Translations under genes and position numbers: made by a program | The notes under the pieces: generated by a model | What the model was told of the DNA's origin: nothing | The model's database searches: none | What the model saw: only the letters and a program-made list of their open reading frames with translations | NCBI GenBank assembly: GCA_020850455.1 | Contig: JADZEQ010000005.1 | Coordinates: 408,873-472,872, forward strand | Direction of reading: 5' to 3' | DNA from: Sphingomonadaceae bacterium | GTDB lineage: Bacteria > Pseudomonadota > Alphaproteobacteria > Sphingomonadales > Sphingomonadaceae | DNA length: 64,000 nt | Shown: piece by piece, positions 36,793-46,344 of the stretch | How positions within the stretch are numbered: the first letter of the stretch is position 1 | Layout: every line of letters starts with the position of its first letter

Positions 36793-38489
36793 TGCTACAG
36801 GCGCTCCAATCAAAATTGCAGCCGCTCGGCCGTGCCTTGATGCTGCCGATTGCGGTCTTGCCGGTCGCGGCGCTGATGCTGCGCTTGGGGCAGGGGGATT
36901 TGCTCGACATCGCCTTTTTGGCGGCGGCGGGCAGCGCGATTTTTGCGCATCTGGGGCTGCTCTTTGCCATCGGGGTCGGGGTTGGGCTCGCCAAGGAAAA
37001 TCACGGCGCGGCGGGGCTGGCGGGGGCAGTCGCCTTCCTCGTCCTCACCGAAGGGGCGAAGCTGTTGATGGCGGTCGCGCCCGATGCGGTGCCCGCGACG
37101 ATTACCGATACGGCGCTGCGCGATACGCTGATTGCGGCGTGGAAGGACAAGGAACTGGCAAAATTGTCGGTGCCGGCGGGGATATTGTCGGGCCTTTCCG
37201 CCGGGTGGCTCTATAATCGCTATTATGCGATCAATCTGCCGACCTACTTCGCCTTTTTTGGCGGGCGGCGGTTTGTGCCGATTGCGGCGGGCTTTGCCGG
37301 GCTGGTCGGTGCGGCGCTGTTCGGGTTTGGTTTCCCTTTGCTCGAAGGCGGGGTTGATGCGCTCTCGCATAGCGTGACCGGCGCGGGGAGCTTTGGTCTC
37401 TTTGCCTATGGGCTGCTCAACCGCTTGCTGATCGTCACCGGGCTCCACCATATTTTGAACAATTTGGCTTGGTTCGTCGTCGGCGATTTTGGCGGGGTTT
37501 CGGGCGACCTAAACCGCTTTTTCGCGGGGGATAAGAGCGCGGGTGCCTTTATGTCCGGCTTTTTTCCGGTGATGATGTTCGGGCTGCCCGCCGGGTGCCT
37601 CGCCATGTATCGCGCCGCGCGACCCGAACGCAAAAAGGCGGTCGGCGGCATGTTATTGTCGATGGCGCTCACCAGCTTTTTGACCGGAGTGACCGAACCG
37701 ATCGAATTTACCTTCATGTTCCTCGCGCCCTTGCTCTATCTGTTCCATGCGGTGATGACCGGCATATCGATGGTGGTGATGGACGCGATCGGCAGCCATT
37801 TGGGTTTCGGCTTTTCCGCCGGATTGTTCGATTATGTGCTGAACTATGGCTTGGCGACTCGCCCGCTGTTGTTGTTGCCGGTGGGGGCGGCCTATTTCGC
37901 CATTTATTATTTCGGCTTTGCCTATGCCATCCGCCGCTTCAACCTCGCTACCCCAGGGCGGGAGGTGGAGGATGTGGCGGCAGCGGGCGCGCCGGTAGCC
38001 CAGAGCGAACGCGGCGCGGCCTATGCCGAAGCACTGGGCGGCGCGGATAATTTGCGCAACGTCGGCGCGTGCACCACCCGGCTGCGGCTCGAACTGGTTG
38101 ATCGGGATTTGGCCGATACGGCGCGGCTCAAGGCCTTGGGCGTCAAAGGGGTGATTGCGATCGGCAGCGATGGCTTGCAGGTGGTGATCGGGCCGGAGGC
38201 GGACAATATAGCGGGCGAAATCCGTGCAGCGTTGCGCGGTGCGCCCGCAGTGGATGTCGCGCCGGTAGTGGCGGTGGACAAGACGGACGTGGACCTCCCC
38301 GGGCCATGGTTGGCGGCGCTTGGTGGCACGACCAATGTGGCTGCAGCGGAGTCGCGCGGGGTGCGCACCATCATCACTTTGCGGTCGCACGATGCGATTG
38401 ACCATGGCGCGCTCGATGCGCTCTTCCCCGACCGTTGGCAGGTTACGCGCAATGGTTTGGTACATCTGATTAGCCAGTTAATAGCGTAA
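36792..38489 (+). CDS. nagE: PTS N-acetylglucosamine EIICB permease with an extra EIIB-like tail
   Basis: 565 residues from ATG 36792, which overlaps the previous stop by one base; the ORF track entry starts 69 codons early in the wrong context. EIIC spans about residues 1-390 with many membrane helices and GLHHILNNLAWF and TGVTEPIEFTFMF. EIIB follows with the phosphorylated Cys427 in NVGACTTRLRLEL. After it, WLAALGGTTNVAAAESRGVRTIITL resembles a second EIIB fold but has no cysteine at the active position. The substrate is inferred as GlcNAc from sequence style and nag neighbours. EIIA is provided by the upstream fusion. Confidence 0.9.
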   Translation: MLQALQSKLQPLGRALMLPIAVLPVAALMLRLGQGDLLDIAFLAAAGSAIFAHLGLLFAIGVGVGLAKENHGAAGLAGAVAFLVLTEGAKLLMAVAPDAVPATITDTALRDTLIAAWKDKELAKLSVPAGILSGLSAGWLYNRYYAINLPTYFAFFGGRRFVPIAAGFAGLVGAALFGFGFPLLEGGVDALSHSVTGAGSFGLFAYGLLNRLLIVTGLHHILNNLAWFVVGDFGGVSGDLNRFFAGDKSAGAFMSGFFPVMMFGLPAGCLAMYRAARPERKKAVGGMLLSMALTSFLTGVTEPIEFTFMFLAPLLYLFHAVMTGISMVVMDAIGSHLGFGFSAGLFDYVLNYGLATRPLLLLPVGAAYFAIYYFGFAYAIRRFNLATPGREVEDVAAAGAPVAQSERGAAYAEALGGADNLRNVGACTTRLRLELVDRDLADTARLKALGVKGVIAIGSDGLQVVIGPEADNIAGEIRAALRGAPAVDVAPVVAVDKTDVDLPGPWLAALGGTTNVAAAESRGVRTIITLRSHDAIDHGALDALFPDRWQVTRNGLVHLISQLIA

Positions 38490-38535
38490 GAACAAAGGCT
38501 TATCTCGCATATTGCAGCGGTTGATTTTGTTCTAA

Positions 38536-38550
38536 GTTCCCCTCTTGTTC
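38536..38550. promoter_or_regulatory. LexA (SOS) box upstream of recA
   Basis: GTTC-CCCTCTT-GTTC is an exact match to the alphaproteobacterial LexA consensus GTTC-N7-GTTC, 86 bp before the recA ATG. Another GTTC and a GAAC lie close by. This supports SOS control of recA. Confidence 0.9.
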
Positions 38551-38635
38551 TAGTAGAACAAATGCGATACACAGCATGGTGCGCGGCGGCGATTGCGGTG
38601 GGCCGCGCCAGTGGCTAGACGTGGGGAGGACAGCA

Positions 38636-39709
38636 ATGTCGGCGCAGTTGAAACTTATCGAAGGCGAAAAAATGGCCAATAATGCAGAACGTCAGCGCGC
38701 ATTGGATGCCGCGCTTGCCCAGATTGATCGTGCCTTTGGCAAGGGGAGCGCGATGAAATTGGGCAGTCGGGAGGCGATGGAGATTGAATCGATCCCGACC
38801 GGTTCGCTGGGGCTGGACATTGCGCTGGGTATCGGCGGTTTACCGCGCGGGCGGATTGTCGAAATTTATGGCCCTGAAAGCTCGGGCAAAACGACATTGG
38901 CACTCCACGCGATTGCCGAGGCGCAAAAAATCGGTGGCACAGCTGCCTTTGTCGATGCCGAACATGCGCTCGACCCGATTTATGCGCGCAAGCTGGGGGT
39001 CGATATCGATGAATTGATTGTCTCGCAGCCCGACACCGGTGAACAAGCGCTAGAAATCGTTGATACGCTGGTGCGTTCCAACGCCATTGATGTGCTGGTG
39101 ATCGATTCGGTGGCAGCCCTCGTCCCCCGCGCGGAAATAGAGGGGGAAATGGGTGACAGCCATGTTGGGCTACAGGCCCGGTTGATGAGCCAAGCGCTAC
39201 GGAAACTGACTGGCTCCATCTCCCGCTCACGCTGCCTCGTCATCTTCATCAACCAGGTGCGGATGAAAATCGGCGTCATGTATGGCAACCCCGAAACGAC
39301 CACCGGGGGCAATGCGCTCAAATTTTACGCATCGGTTCGGCTCGACATCCGCCGCACCGGCCAGATTAAGGACCGTGACGACATCATCGGCAATACGACG
39401 CGGGTGAAAGTGGTCAAAAACAAGGTCGCTCCGCCGTTCAAGCAGGTCGAATTTGACATCATGTATGGCGAAGGCATCTCCAAAATTGGGGAGATGCTCG
39501 ACATTGGAGCCAAGGCGGGGATTGTCGAAAAGGCTGGGGCATGGTTTTCCTATGACTCGATCCGCATCGGGCAGGGCCGCGAAAATGCCAAGCAATATCT
39601 GAAGGATAATCCAGAGGTTATGGCCCGGCTGGAGGCGGCGATCCGTGGCAAGACGGAGGAGGTTGCCGAAGGCATGATGACTGGGGCGGACGCTGACGAT
39701 GGTGATTAA
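38636..39709 (+). CDS. recA: Recombinase RecA
   Basis: 357 residues from ATG 38636, set by GGGGAGGA 5 nt upstream; the ORF track start lies 20 codons too early. The P-loop GPESSGKTT is at residues 79-87, Walker B in [23 protein letters not shown], loop 2 in [29 protein letters not shown], and the acidic C-terminus ends GADADDGD. RecA performs strand exchange and triggers LexA self-cleavage. The LexA box upstream shows autoregulated SOS expression. It is monocistronic, followed by a likely terminator. Confidence 0.98.
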   Translation: MSAQLKLIEGEKMANNAERQRALDAALAQIDRAFGKGSAMKLGSREAMEIESIPTGSLGLDIALGIGGLPRGRIVEIYGPESSGKTTLALHAIAEAQKIGGTAAFVDAEHALDPIYARKLGVDIDELIVSQPDTGEQALEIVDTLVRSNAIDVLVIDSVAALVPRAEIEGEMGDSHVGLQARLMSQALRKLTGSISRSRCLVIFINQVRMKIGVMYGNPETTTGGNALKFYASVRLDIRRTGQIKDRDDIIGNTTRVKVVKNKVAPPFKQVEFDIMYGEGISKIGEMLDIGAKAGIVEKAGAWFSYDSIRIGQGRENAKQYLKDNPEVMARLEAAIRGKTEEVAEGMMTGADADDGD

Positions 39710-39755
39710 GCGCTAAGCCTCGCCGTAAAGCGATAGGACATAGGTTCGGATATTG

Positions 39756-39792
39756 GGGGGCGGCGCGGCGGTGCTGCCCCCTTTGGCTTTTT
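39756..39792 (+). terminator. Probable terminator after recA
   Basis: GGGGGCGGCGC pairs with GGTGCTGCCCCC (two wobbles), followed by TTTGGCTTTTT. The stem is strong but the T-tract is interrupted. It lies between recA and alaS. Confidence 0.55.
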
Positions 39793-39867
39793 GGCGATAT
39801 TTTGGGCGCGGGGGGTGCATATGCCCGCTTGTCGCGGCGCGGCAAAATCCCTAACCCGCAAGGCGCT

Positions 39868-42516
39868 ATGACTTCGACCAACGATATCCGCCGATCCTTC
39901 CTCGACTATTTTGCAGGGGCCGGGCATGAGCGCGTCCCCTCTGCGCCGCTTGTCCCGCATAATGACCCGACCTTGATGTTCACCAATGCCGGGATGGTGC
40001 CGTTCAAAAATATCTTCACCGGGCTTGAAACCCGGCCCTATGTCACCGCCGCGTCGAGCCAGAAATGCGTCCGGGCGGGCGGCAAGCATAATGACCTCGA
40101 CAATGTGGGTTATACCGCGCGCCACCACACTTTCTTTGAAATGCTGGGCAATTTTTCGTTCGGCGATTATTTCAAGGAACAGGCAATCACGCTCGCATGG
40201 CAATTGCTGACCCGCGAATGGGGGTTGGCGGCGGACCGGCTGACCGTCACCGTCTATCATACCGATGATGAGGCGTATGGCCTGTGGCGCAAAATTGCCG
40301 GGCTGCCCGATGAACGCATCATCCGCATTGCGACCAAGGATAATTTCTGGGCGATGGGGGATAATGGCCCCTGCGGCCCGTGTAGCGAGATTTTCTTTGA
40401 CCATGGCGCGCATATCCCGGGCGGCCCGCCGGGCAGCGCGGATGAGGACGGCGACCGTTTTGTCGAAATCTGGAACCTCGTTTTCATGCAGCATGAACAG
40501 GAAGCGGGCGAAATCGTCCGCGACCTGCCGCGCCCGTCGATCGACACCGGCATGGGGCTCGAACGGATCGCGGCGGTTATGCAGGGGGTGCATGATAATT
40601 ATGACACCGACACGTTTAAGGCGTTGGTCGTCGCGTCGGAGGAATTGACCGGAACCAAGGCCGATGGGGCGTTAAAGGCGAGCCACCGGGTGATTGCCGA
40701 CCATTTGCGTTCGACCGCATTTTTGATGGCCGATGGCGTTTTGCCGGCCAATGACGGGCGTGGCTATGTGCTGCGCCGCATCATGCGCCGCGCGATGCGC
40801 CATGCGCATATCATCGGCGCAAAAGACCCGTTGATGCACCGCTTGGTCGGCGCTTTGGTTGCCGAAATGGGCGCCGCTTACCCCGAATTGCTGCGCGCGC
40901 AACCGCTGATCGTCGAAACGCTGGAGCGGGAGGAGACGCGCTTTCGCCAGACGCTCGACAAGGGATTGCGCTTGTTGGAGGAGGCGACGGCTGGCCTTGG
41001 CGCCGGGGCGACATTGTCCGGCGCGACCGCCTTTAAACTCTATGACACTTATGGTTTCCCCTATGATCTGACCGAGGATGCGCTGCGTTCGGCGGGGATC
41101 GGGGTCGACCGTGCGGGGTTTGACGCGGCCATGGCGCAGCAGAAAGCGGCGGCGCGTGCTGCATGGAAAGGCTCGGGCGAAGCGGCGTCGGGCGAAATCT
41201 GGTTTGATTTGGCCGAACGCTTGGGGCCGAGCGAATTTACCGGATATGTCAGCGACACGGGCGAAGGCGAAGTAGTCGCCATCCTCAAAGATGGGGCTGA
41301 AGTCCGCAGCGCCGCGGCGGGGGAGGATGTCCTCCTCCTCACCAACCAGACGCCATTTTACGGCGAAAGCGGCGGCCAGATGGGCGATGCCGGCACGATC
41401 AGCGGCGGCAATGGCTTTGCGGCGCGGGTTGCGGATACGTCCAAGCCGCTCGGCAAATTGCATGTCCACCATGTCCATGTCGATGCCGGCGCCGTCGCGG
41501 TCGGCGATGCGGTGTCGCTGGCGGTGGATGCACCGCGGCGTGATGCCTTGCGCGCCAACCACAGCGCGACCCATTTGCTCCACGCTGCTTTGCGCGCGCA
41601 TCTGGGGCCACATGTCACGCAAAAGGGCAGCTTGGTCGCGCCCGACCGCCTGCGCTTTGACTTTTCGCATCCAAAGGGGGTGAGCGCGGCGGAATTGGCG
41701 GCGATTGAGGCGGCAGTGAACGCGCAAATCCGTGGCAATGGCGCGGTGGCGACGCGGTTGATGGCCCCCGATGATGCGATTGCGGCAGGCGCAATGGCGC
41801 TGTTTGGCGAAAAATATGGCGATGAGGTGCGCGTCCTGTCGATGGGGACGGGCGATGATGCGCCTTATTCGGTCGAACTATGCGGTGGCACGCATGTGCG
41901 CGCGCTGGGGGATATTGGCCTTGTCGCAATCATCGGCGAAAGCGCGGTTTCATCGGGGGTGCGGCGGATTGAGGCGCTGAGTAGTGAAGCGGCGCGGCTG
42001 TGGCTCAAATCGCGTGATGAGGCGCTCAAGGCGGCGGCGGCAACGCTCAAAACCACGCCGGATGAGGTGCCGGGCCGGGTTGCCGCCTTGAGCGAGGCGC
42101 TGCGCCGGGCCGAACGCGAACTGGCCGATGCCAAAAAGGCGCTGGCGCTGGGCGGCGGGGCCGGTGGCGGCGTCGGTAGTGCGGCTGAGCAGATTGGCGA
42201 TGCCGCCTTCCTCAGCCAGATTGTCGAAGGGCTGGACCCCAAGGCGCTGCGGTCAAGCATCGATGATATGAAAAAGACGCTGGGCAGCGGGATTGCGATG
42301 TTGGTTGCGGTCAATGACGGGCGGGCGTCGGTCGCCATCGGGGTCAGCGATGATGGCGTGGCGCGGTGGAGCGCGGTTGATCTGGTCAAGGTCGCGGTGG
42401 CGGCGCTTGGCGGGCAGGGCGGCGGGGGCCGCCCCGACTTGGCGCAGGGCGGCGGGCCGGATGGTGCGGCGGCAGCGGCAGCGGTCGATGCCGTCCGCGC
42501 GGCAATCGCCGGTTAA
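39868..42516 (+). CDS. alaS: Alanine--tRNA ligase
   Basis: 882 residues from ATG 39868 ([15 protein letters not shown]) with AAGGCG upstream; the ORF track entry has 22 spurious N-terminal residues. The catalytic domain includes [17 protein letters not shown] and [30 protein letters not shown]. The editing domain carries the HxxxH metal site in [12 protein letters not shown] and the CGGTHV motif. The C-terminal oligomerisation/DHHA1 part ends the protein ([17 protein letters not shown]). All modules are intact and of usual length. Confidence 0.98.
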   Translation: MTSTNDIRRSFLDYFAGAGHERVPSAPLVPHNDPTLMFTNAGMVPFKNIFTGLETRPYVTAASSQKCVRAGGKHNDLDNVGYTARHHTFFEMLGNFSFGDYFKEQAITLAWQLLTREWGLAADRLTVTVYHTDDEAYGLWRKIAGLPDERIIRIATKDNFWAMGDNGPCGPCSEIFFDHGAHIPGGPPGSADEDGDRFVEIWNLVFMQHEQEAGEIVRDLPRPSIDTGMGLERIAAVMQGVHDNYDTDTFKALVVASEELTGTKADGALKASHRVIADHLRSTAFLMADGVLPANDGRGYVLRRIMRRAMRHAHIIGAKDPLMHRLVGALVAEMGAAYPELLRAQPLIVETLEREETRFRQTLDKGLRLLEEATAGLGAGATLSGATAFKLYDTYGFPYDLTEDALRSAGIGVDRAGFDAAMAQQKAAARAAWKGSGEAASGEIWFDLAERLGPSEFTGYVSDTGEGEVVAILKDGAEVRSAAAGEDVLLLTNQTPFYGESGGQMGDAGTISGGNGFAARVADTSKPLGKLHVHHVHVDAGAVAVGDAVSLAVDAPRRDALRANHSATHLLHAALRAHLGPHVTQKGSLVAPDRLRFDFSHPKGVSAAELAAIEAAVNAQIRGNGAVATRLMAPDDAIAAGAMALFGEKYGDEVRVLSMGTGDDAPYSVELCGGTHVRALGDIGLVAIIGESAVSSGVRRIEALSSEAARLWLKSRDEALKAAAATLKTTPDEVPGRVAALSEALRRAERELADAKKALALGGGAGGGVGSAAEQIGDAAFLSQIVEGLDPKALRSSIDDMKKTLGSGIAMLVAVNDGRASVAIGVSDDGVARWSAVDLVKVAVAALGGQGGGGRPDLAQGGGPDGAAAAAAVDAVRAAIAG

Positions 42517-42534
42517 GCAGGCGGATGGGCAGGA

Positions 42535-42951
42535 TCAGGCGTTTTCGACACCCTTGATCTTGCCCCATGTCCGCGCGGCGGTGTAGCCGAGGTAGCCGGT
42601 GCCAAACAGCGCATAGAGCGGTTCGGGAATCCCCGCCAAATAAGCGTTCATGCCGCTGGCAATGCCGCGCGCGGTTTCGGGTTGCACCGCCGAGAGCAGC
42701 CCCATGGGGATTGCCCAGAGCAATAGCGCATACATCACATATAAAAAGCTGGGACGGGCGCGGCTGGTCCATGGGTCGGCCGATTGCGCCTCCGCCACGA
42801 TGGCGGATAATTGGGTCTTTAATGCCTCCATCTCCTGACTGCCTTGCAGCTTGATGAGTTCGAGCTTGGCACGATCTCGCGCCGCCGGGTCGGGGATGAT
42901 TTTGTCGATCAACTGCGCAACCGGGCCGATCAATGCTTCCAAAATGGCCAT
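42535..42951 (-). CDS. GTA-type three-helix holin family protein
   Basis: 138 residues with GAGGCAG about 5 nt before the ATG. An amphipathic N-terminal part (IDKIIPDPAARDRAKLELIKLQ) is followed by WTSRARPSFLYVMYALLLWAIPMGLL and a second hydrophobic segment around YLAGIPEPLYALFGTGYLGYTA. This is the pattern of the GTA_holin_3TM family, whose members help release gene transfer agents or phage particles. No endolysin or structural phage gene is adjacent; the neighbours are alaS and tRNA-Pro. Confidence 0.78.
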   Translation of the reverse strand: MAILEALIGPVAQLIDKIIPDPAARDRAKLELIKLQGSQEMEALKTQLSAIVAEAQSADPWTSRARPSFLYVMYALLLWAIPMGLLSAVQPETARGIASGMNAYLAGIPEPLYALFGTGYLGYTAARTWGKIKGVENA

Positions 42952-43059
42952 TTCTGCCTCAACTGGTTATAGAATGGAGTGCATCTAACCCATTTGGTTA
43001 TATGTAGGACAGTAAAATGCGCACTGCTGCTAGGCGGTTCAAAGGTTGGTTTGAAAAAT

Positions 43060-43136
43060 TGGTCGGGACGAGAGGATTCGAACCTCCGACCCCCACACCC
43101 CCAGTGTGATGCGCTACCAGGCTGCGCTACGTCCCG
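43060..43136 (-). tRNA. tRNA-Pro (anticodon GGG)
   Basis: On the minus strand the gene reads CGGGACGTAGCGCAGCCTGG, with anticodon loop CTGGGGG (anticodon GGG), T-loop TTCGAAT, acceptor pair CGGGACG/CGTCCCG, discriminator A and encoded CCA. It is complete at 77 nt and decodes CCC and CCU. Confidence 0.95.
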
Positions 43137-43404
43137 ACCGGAGCGCGCCCTCTAAACGCGGTGGGCGTGCGATGCAAGCGGGGAAAGCAGCTTGGTGGCT
43201 GTCGATGTTCCCTCTCATGGCCCGCTGTTAGCCGATTATCACGCGCCGATTGCGCGGCGCGCCCACCAATGCTAGGCGCCCGGCCTTGCACGCTGTGGGG
43301 TTGCGCCCCATATCGCGGCGATTGGGTGGGCGCTTGGCCACCCGGCCCATCCACCCGGCTTCGCGCGGCGGCGCGCGCGGCTGTGTAGCTTAAGGTTTTC
43401 GACG
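43137..43404. other. Gene-free stretch before yajC
   Basis: 268 bp of very GC-rich DNA between tRNA-Pro and yajC. Short ORFs here look like noise. It must contain the yajC-secDF promoter, but I cannot point to one. No strong ribosome binding site precedes the yajC ATG. Confidence 0.6.
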
Positions 43405-43731
43405 ATGACATCGACCCTGATTTTGGCGCAGGCTGCGGGCAATGGCACCAGCGCCTTTGTCATGAATGTCCTGCCCCTCCTCCTCATCTTTGGCGTATTT
43501 TATTTTCTGCTCATTCGCCCGCAACAACGGCGGATGAAGGAACATCAGGCAAAAATTGCCGCCGCCGCGCGCGGCGACACGGTGGTGACAGCGGGCGGGG
43601 TGGTTGGCAAAATCACCAAGATTGACGATGATTATGCAGAGGTTGAAGTGGCTAGCGGCGTCAAGGTAAAGGTCGTCCGTTCGACCTTGTCCGACGTTAT
43701 CGATGCCAAGGCCAAACCCGCCAACGATTAA
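43405..43731 (+). CDS. yajC: Sec translocon accessory protein YajC
   Basis: 108 residues with one N-terminal transmembrane helix (VLPLLLIFGVFYFLLIRPQQRRMKEHQ), the family signature, and a small cytoplasmic domain (AARGDTVVTAGGVVGKITKI). It associates with SecDF and SecYEG in the inner membrane. It is the first gene of yajC-secD-secF, with secD 18 bp downstream. Confidence 0.96.
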   Translation: MTSTLILAQAAGNGTSAFVMNVLPLLLIFGVFYFLLIRPQQRRMKEHQAKIAAAARGDTVVTAGGVVGKITKIDDDYAEVEVASGVKVKVVRSTLSDVIDAKAKPAND

Positions 43732-43749
43732 TTCGAAAGTCCCACGACT

Positions 43750-45357
43750 ATGCTCGATTTCCCGCGCTGGAAAATCCTGTCGATCTGGATCGTATTGATC
43801 GGCGGCGTACTATTGTCGCTGCCGACCTTCATCCCGGCGTCGGCCATCCGCTTCATCCCCGAAAAAATGCGCCCGCCGGTCAATCTGGGGCTCGATTTGG
43901 CGGGGGGCAGCCATATCCTGCTCGAAGCCGATATCAATGATGTGCGCAAGGAACGGCTCGATTCGATGGAACGGTCGATCCGCGAAGCGATGCGTGGTTC
44001 CCCCGGCGCGGCGGATGATATTGCCATCGGCGACATGGCGCGCAGCGGCAATGGCATCAGCTTCATGGTGCGCGATGCGAGCCAGATTGATAGTGTGCGC
44101 GAACGGCTCAATAATCTGACCGTCGGGGTCGGGCTGACCGGGCAGCGTAGCTGGTCGATTGAGGTGCGAGACACCAGCCGCGTCGTGATGACGATGACGG
44201 CGGCAGGCTTGCAGCAGTTTATTACAGAGGCAATGGCGGGCGCGCGCGACATTGTCGAACGGCGGGTCAACGCGCTCGGTACCCGCGAACCGACGATCGT
44301 TCTACAGGGCAATGATCGTATCGTCGTGCAGGTGCCTGGGTTGGAAGACCCCACTGCGCTTAAGGATCTGTTGGGTCAAACCGCACGGTTGGAGTTTCGG
44401 ATGCTGACCGATCCGGCGACAATTTCGCCGACCGATGCGGCGGCGGGCCGTGCGCCGGTGGGTAGCGAAGTATTGCCCTATGCCAACCAGCCGGGTGCCG
44501 AGGTGGTGCAGCGGCAGGTCATGATTTCAGGCGACCAATTGGTTGAGGCGCGGCAGGATTTTGACCAGATTAGTGGCATGCCCGTTGTTTCCATCCGTTT
44601 CAATGGCGCGGGCGCGACGACATTCTCACGGATTACCCGCGAAAATGTCGGCAAGAGATTTGCGATGATCGTTGACGGCAAGATTTTGTCGGCCCCGTCG
44701 ATCAACGAACCGATCAACGGCGGTTCGGCGCAGATTTCGGGCGGATTTACCGTCGAAAGCGCGTCGACCATGGCGATTGCGCTGAAATCGGGCGCGCTAC
44801 CGGTCAAATTGTCGGTGGTGGAGGAACGCACGGTCGGCCCCGACCTCGGCAAGGAATCAATTGCCCAAGGTGCGATTGCCGGGATTGGCGCGACGCTGGC
44901 GACGCTGATCTTCATGCTCGTTGTTTATGGCCGATTTGGCGTTTATGCTAATATCGCCTTGATATTCAACATCTTGCTGATTGTCGGCACGATGGCGCTG
45001 ACGGGTTCGGTGCTGACTTTGCCGGGGATTGCCGGTTTCGTGTTGACCATCGGCGCGGCGGTGGATGCCAACGTGCTAATTAACGAACGTATCCGCGAAG
45101 AATTGCGGCGCGGCAGGCGCGTTATCGCCGCCGTCGAGACGGGGTATAAGGAAGCGAGCCGGGCGATTTTCGACGCCAACATCACCAACGTCATTGCAGC
45201 CGCGATCATGTTCGTCTTTGGCTCTGGCCCGATCAAGGGATTTGCGGTGGTGTTGACCATCGGTATCGTGACATCGGTGTTTACCGCAGTTACCGTCAGC
45301 CGCATGTTCGTTGCAGGTTGGTTGCGCCGCGCGCGGCCTGCCAGCCTCAATATCTGA
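43750..45357 (+). CDS. secD: Protein translocase subunit SecD
   Basis: 535 residues. An N-terminal membrane helix is followed by the D1 motif LGLDLAGGSHILLEADI and the large periplasmic P1 domain. The C-terminal membrane core contains GAIAGIGATLATLIFMLVVYGRFG, TLPGIAGFVLTIGAAVDANVLINERIREELRRG and VIAAVETGYKEASRAIFDANITN. SecDF uses the proton gradient to pull exported proteins across the membrane. It lies between yajC and secF in one operon. Confidence 0.97.
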   Translation: MLDFPRWKILSIWIVLIGGVLLSLPTFIPASAIRFIPEKMRPPVNLGLDLAGGSHILLEADINDVRKERLDSMERSIREAMRGSPGAADDIAIGDMARSGNGISFMVRDASQIDSVRERLNNLTVGVGLTGQRSWSIEVRDTSRVVMTMTAAGLQQFITEAMAGARDIVERRVNALGTREPTIVLQGNDRIVVQVPGLEDPTALKDLLGQTARLEFRMLTDPATISPTDAAAGRAPVGSEVLPYANQPGAEVVQRQVMISGDQLVEARQDFDQISGMPVVSIRFNGAGATTFSRITRENVGKRFAMIVDGKILSAPSINEPINGGSAQISGGFTVESASTMAIALKSGALPVKLSVVEERTVGPDLGKESIAQGAIAGIGATLATLIFMLVVYGRFGVYANIALIFNILLIVGTMALTGSVLTLPGIAGFVLTIGAAVDANVLINERIREELRRGRRVIAAVETGYKEASRAIFDANITNVIAAAIMFVFGSGPIKGFAVVLTIGIVTSVFTAVTVSRMFVAGWLRRARPASLNI

Positions 45358-45375
45358 TACCGGCGAGGAATTTCC

Positions 45376-46344
45376 ATGAAACTTTTAAAGCTGGTACCCG
45401 ACAATACCAATTTCCGCTTTTTGCGCTGGCGCAATATCGCGATGGGTATTTCGTTCCTGTGCATCATCGCGTCGATTGCCCTGCTGGCGACACGCGGGCT
45501 CAATTTCGGTATCGATTTTGTCGGCGGGCAGACGGTGCGCGTGGCGTTCCGTCAGGCCCCCAATATTGACCAGTTGCGCGAAACGGTCGATTCGGTGACC
45601 GAAGGCGATGTGGTAGTGCAGGAATTCGGCTCACCGCGCGACATCGCGATCCGTACCGCCTTGCCCGAAGGGGGCGGCAAGGAAGCATCCGACCGCGCCG
45701 CCGAGCAGTTGCAGGCGGCGATCCGCGCCCGTTATGCCGACGCGACGATTTCATCGGTCGATACGGTGTCGGGCAAGGTTTCGGGCGAATTGTTGCAAAC
45801 CGGCGCATGGTCGCTCGCGCTCGCCATGTTGGCGATCTCGGTGTATATCTGGTTCCGATTTGAATGGCAGTTCGGGGTCGGCGCTTTGTTCGGCCTGTTC
45901 CATGATGTGGTGTTGACGCTAGGATTTTTTGCGCTGACCCAGTTGGAGTTTAATCTCAACATCGTTGCGGCGCTTCTGACCATCATCGGCTATAGTTTGA
46001 ATGATACGATCGTCGTTTATGACCGTATCCGCGAAAATTTGCGCAAATATCGGCGGATGGGGATTATCGAACTGCTTGATCTCAGCATCAACGAAACGCT
46101 GTCACGCACGGTGATGACCAGCCTTACCATGTTGATTGCGCTGGCGATTTTGCTGTTCGTCGGGCCAGAGGTGATCTTTGGCTTTACCGCGGCAATGCTG
46201 CTCGGCATTTTCATCGGCACCTATAGCTCTGTTTATATGTCGGCACCGATATTGGTCTGGCTAAAGGTTGGGCCGGACAGCTTTGTCGCGCAGGATGATG
46301 GTGACAAGCCGGGCCGTGGCGAAGGCTATGGTGCGGTAGTCTAA
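45376..46344 (+). CDS. secF: Protein translocase subunit SecF
   Basis: 322 residues. It starts with a membrane helix and LNFGIDFVGGQTVRVAF, then the small periplasmic domain. The membrane core has SLNDTIVVYDRIRENLRKYR and LLDLSINETLSRTVMTSLTMLIAL. It is SecD's partner and the last gene of the operon, 18 bp downstream. Its stop codon overlaps the convergent stop of the dihydroorotase-like gene by three bases. Confidence 0.97.
   Translation: MKLLKLVPDNTNFRFLRWRNIAMGISFLCIIASIALLATRGLNFGIDFVGGQTVRVAFRQAPNIDQLRETVDSVTEGDVVVQEFGSPRDIAIRTALPEGGGKEASDRAAEQLQAAIRARYADATISSVDTVSGKVSGELLQTGAWSLALAMLAISVYIWFRFEWQFGVGALFGLFHDVVLTLGFFALTQLEFNLNIVAALLTIIGYSLNDTIVVYDRIRENLRKYRRMGIIELLDLSINETLSRTVMTSLTMLIALAILLFVGPEVIFGFTAAMLLGIFIGTYSSVYMSAPILVWLKVGPDSFVAQDDGDKPGRGEGYGAVV

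Noticed and set aside
42535-43136. Prophage or GTA remnant around the holin and tRNA-Pro
   Set aside because: Only the holin-like gene is phage-related; there is no integrase, attachment-site repeat or other phage gene, and tRNA-Pro is intact.
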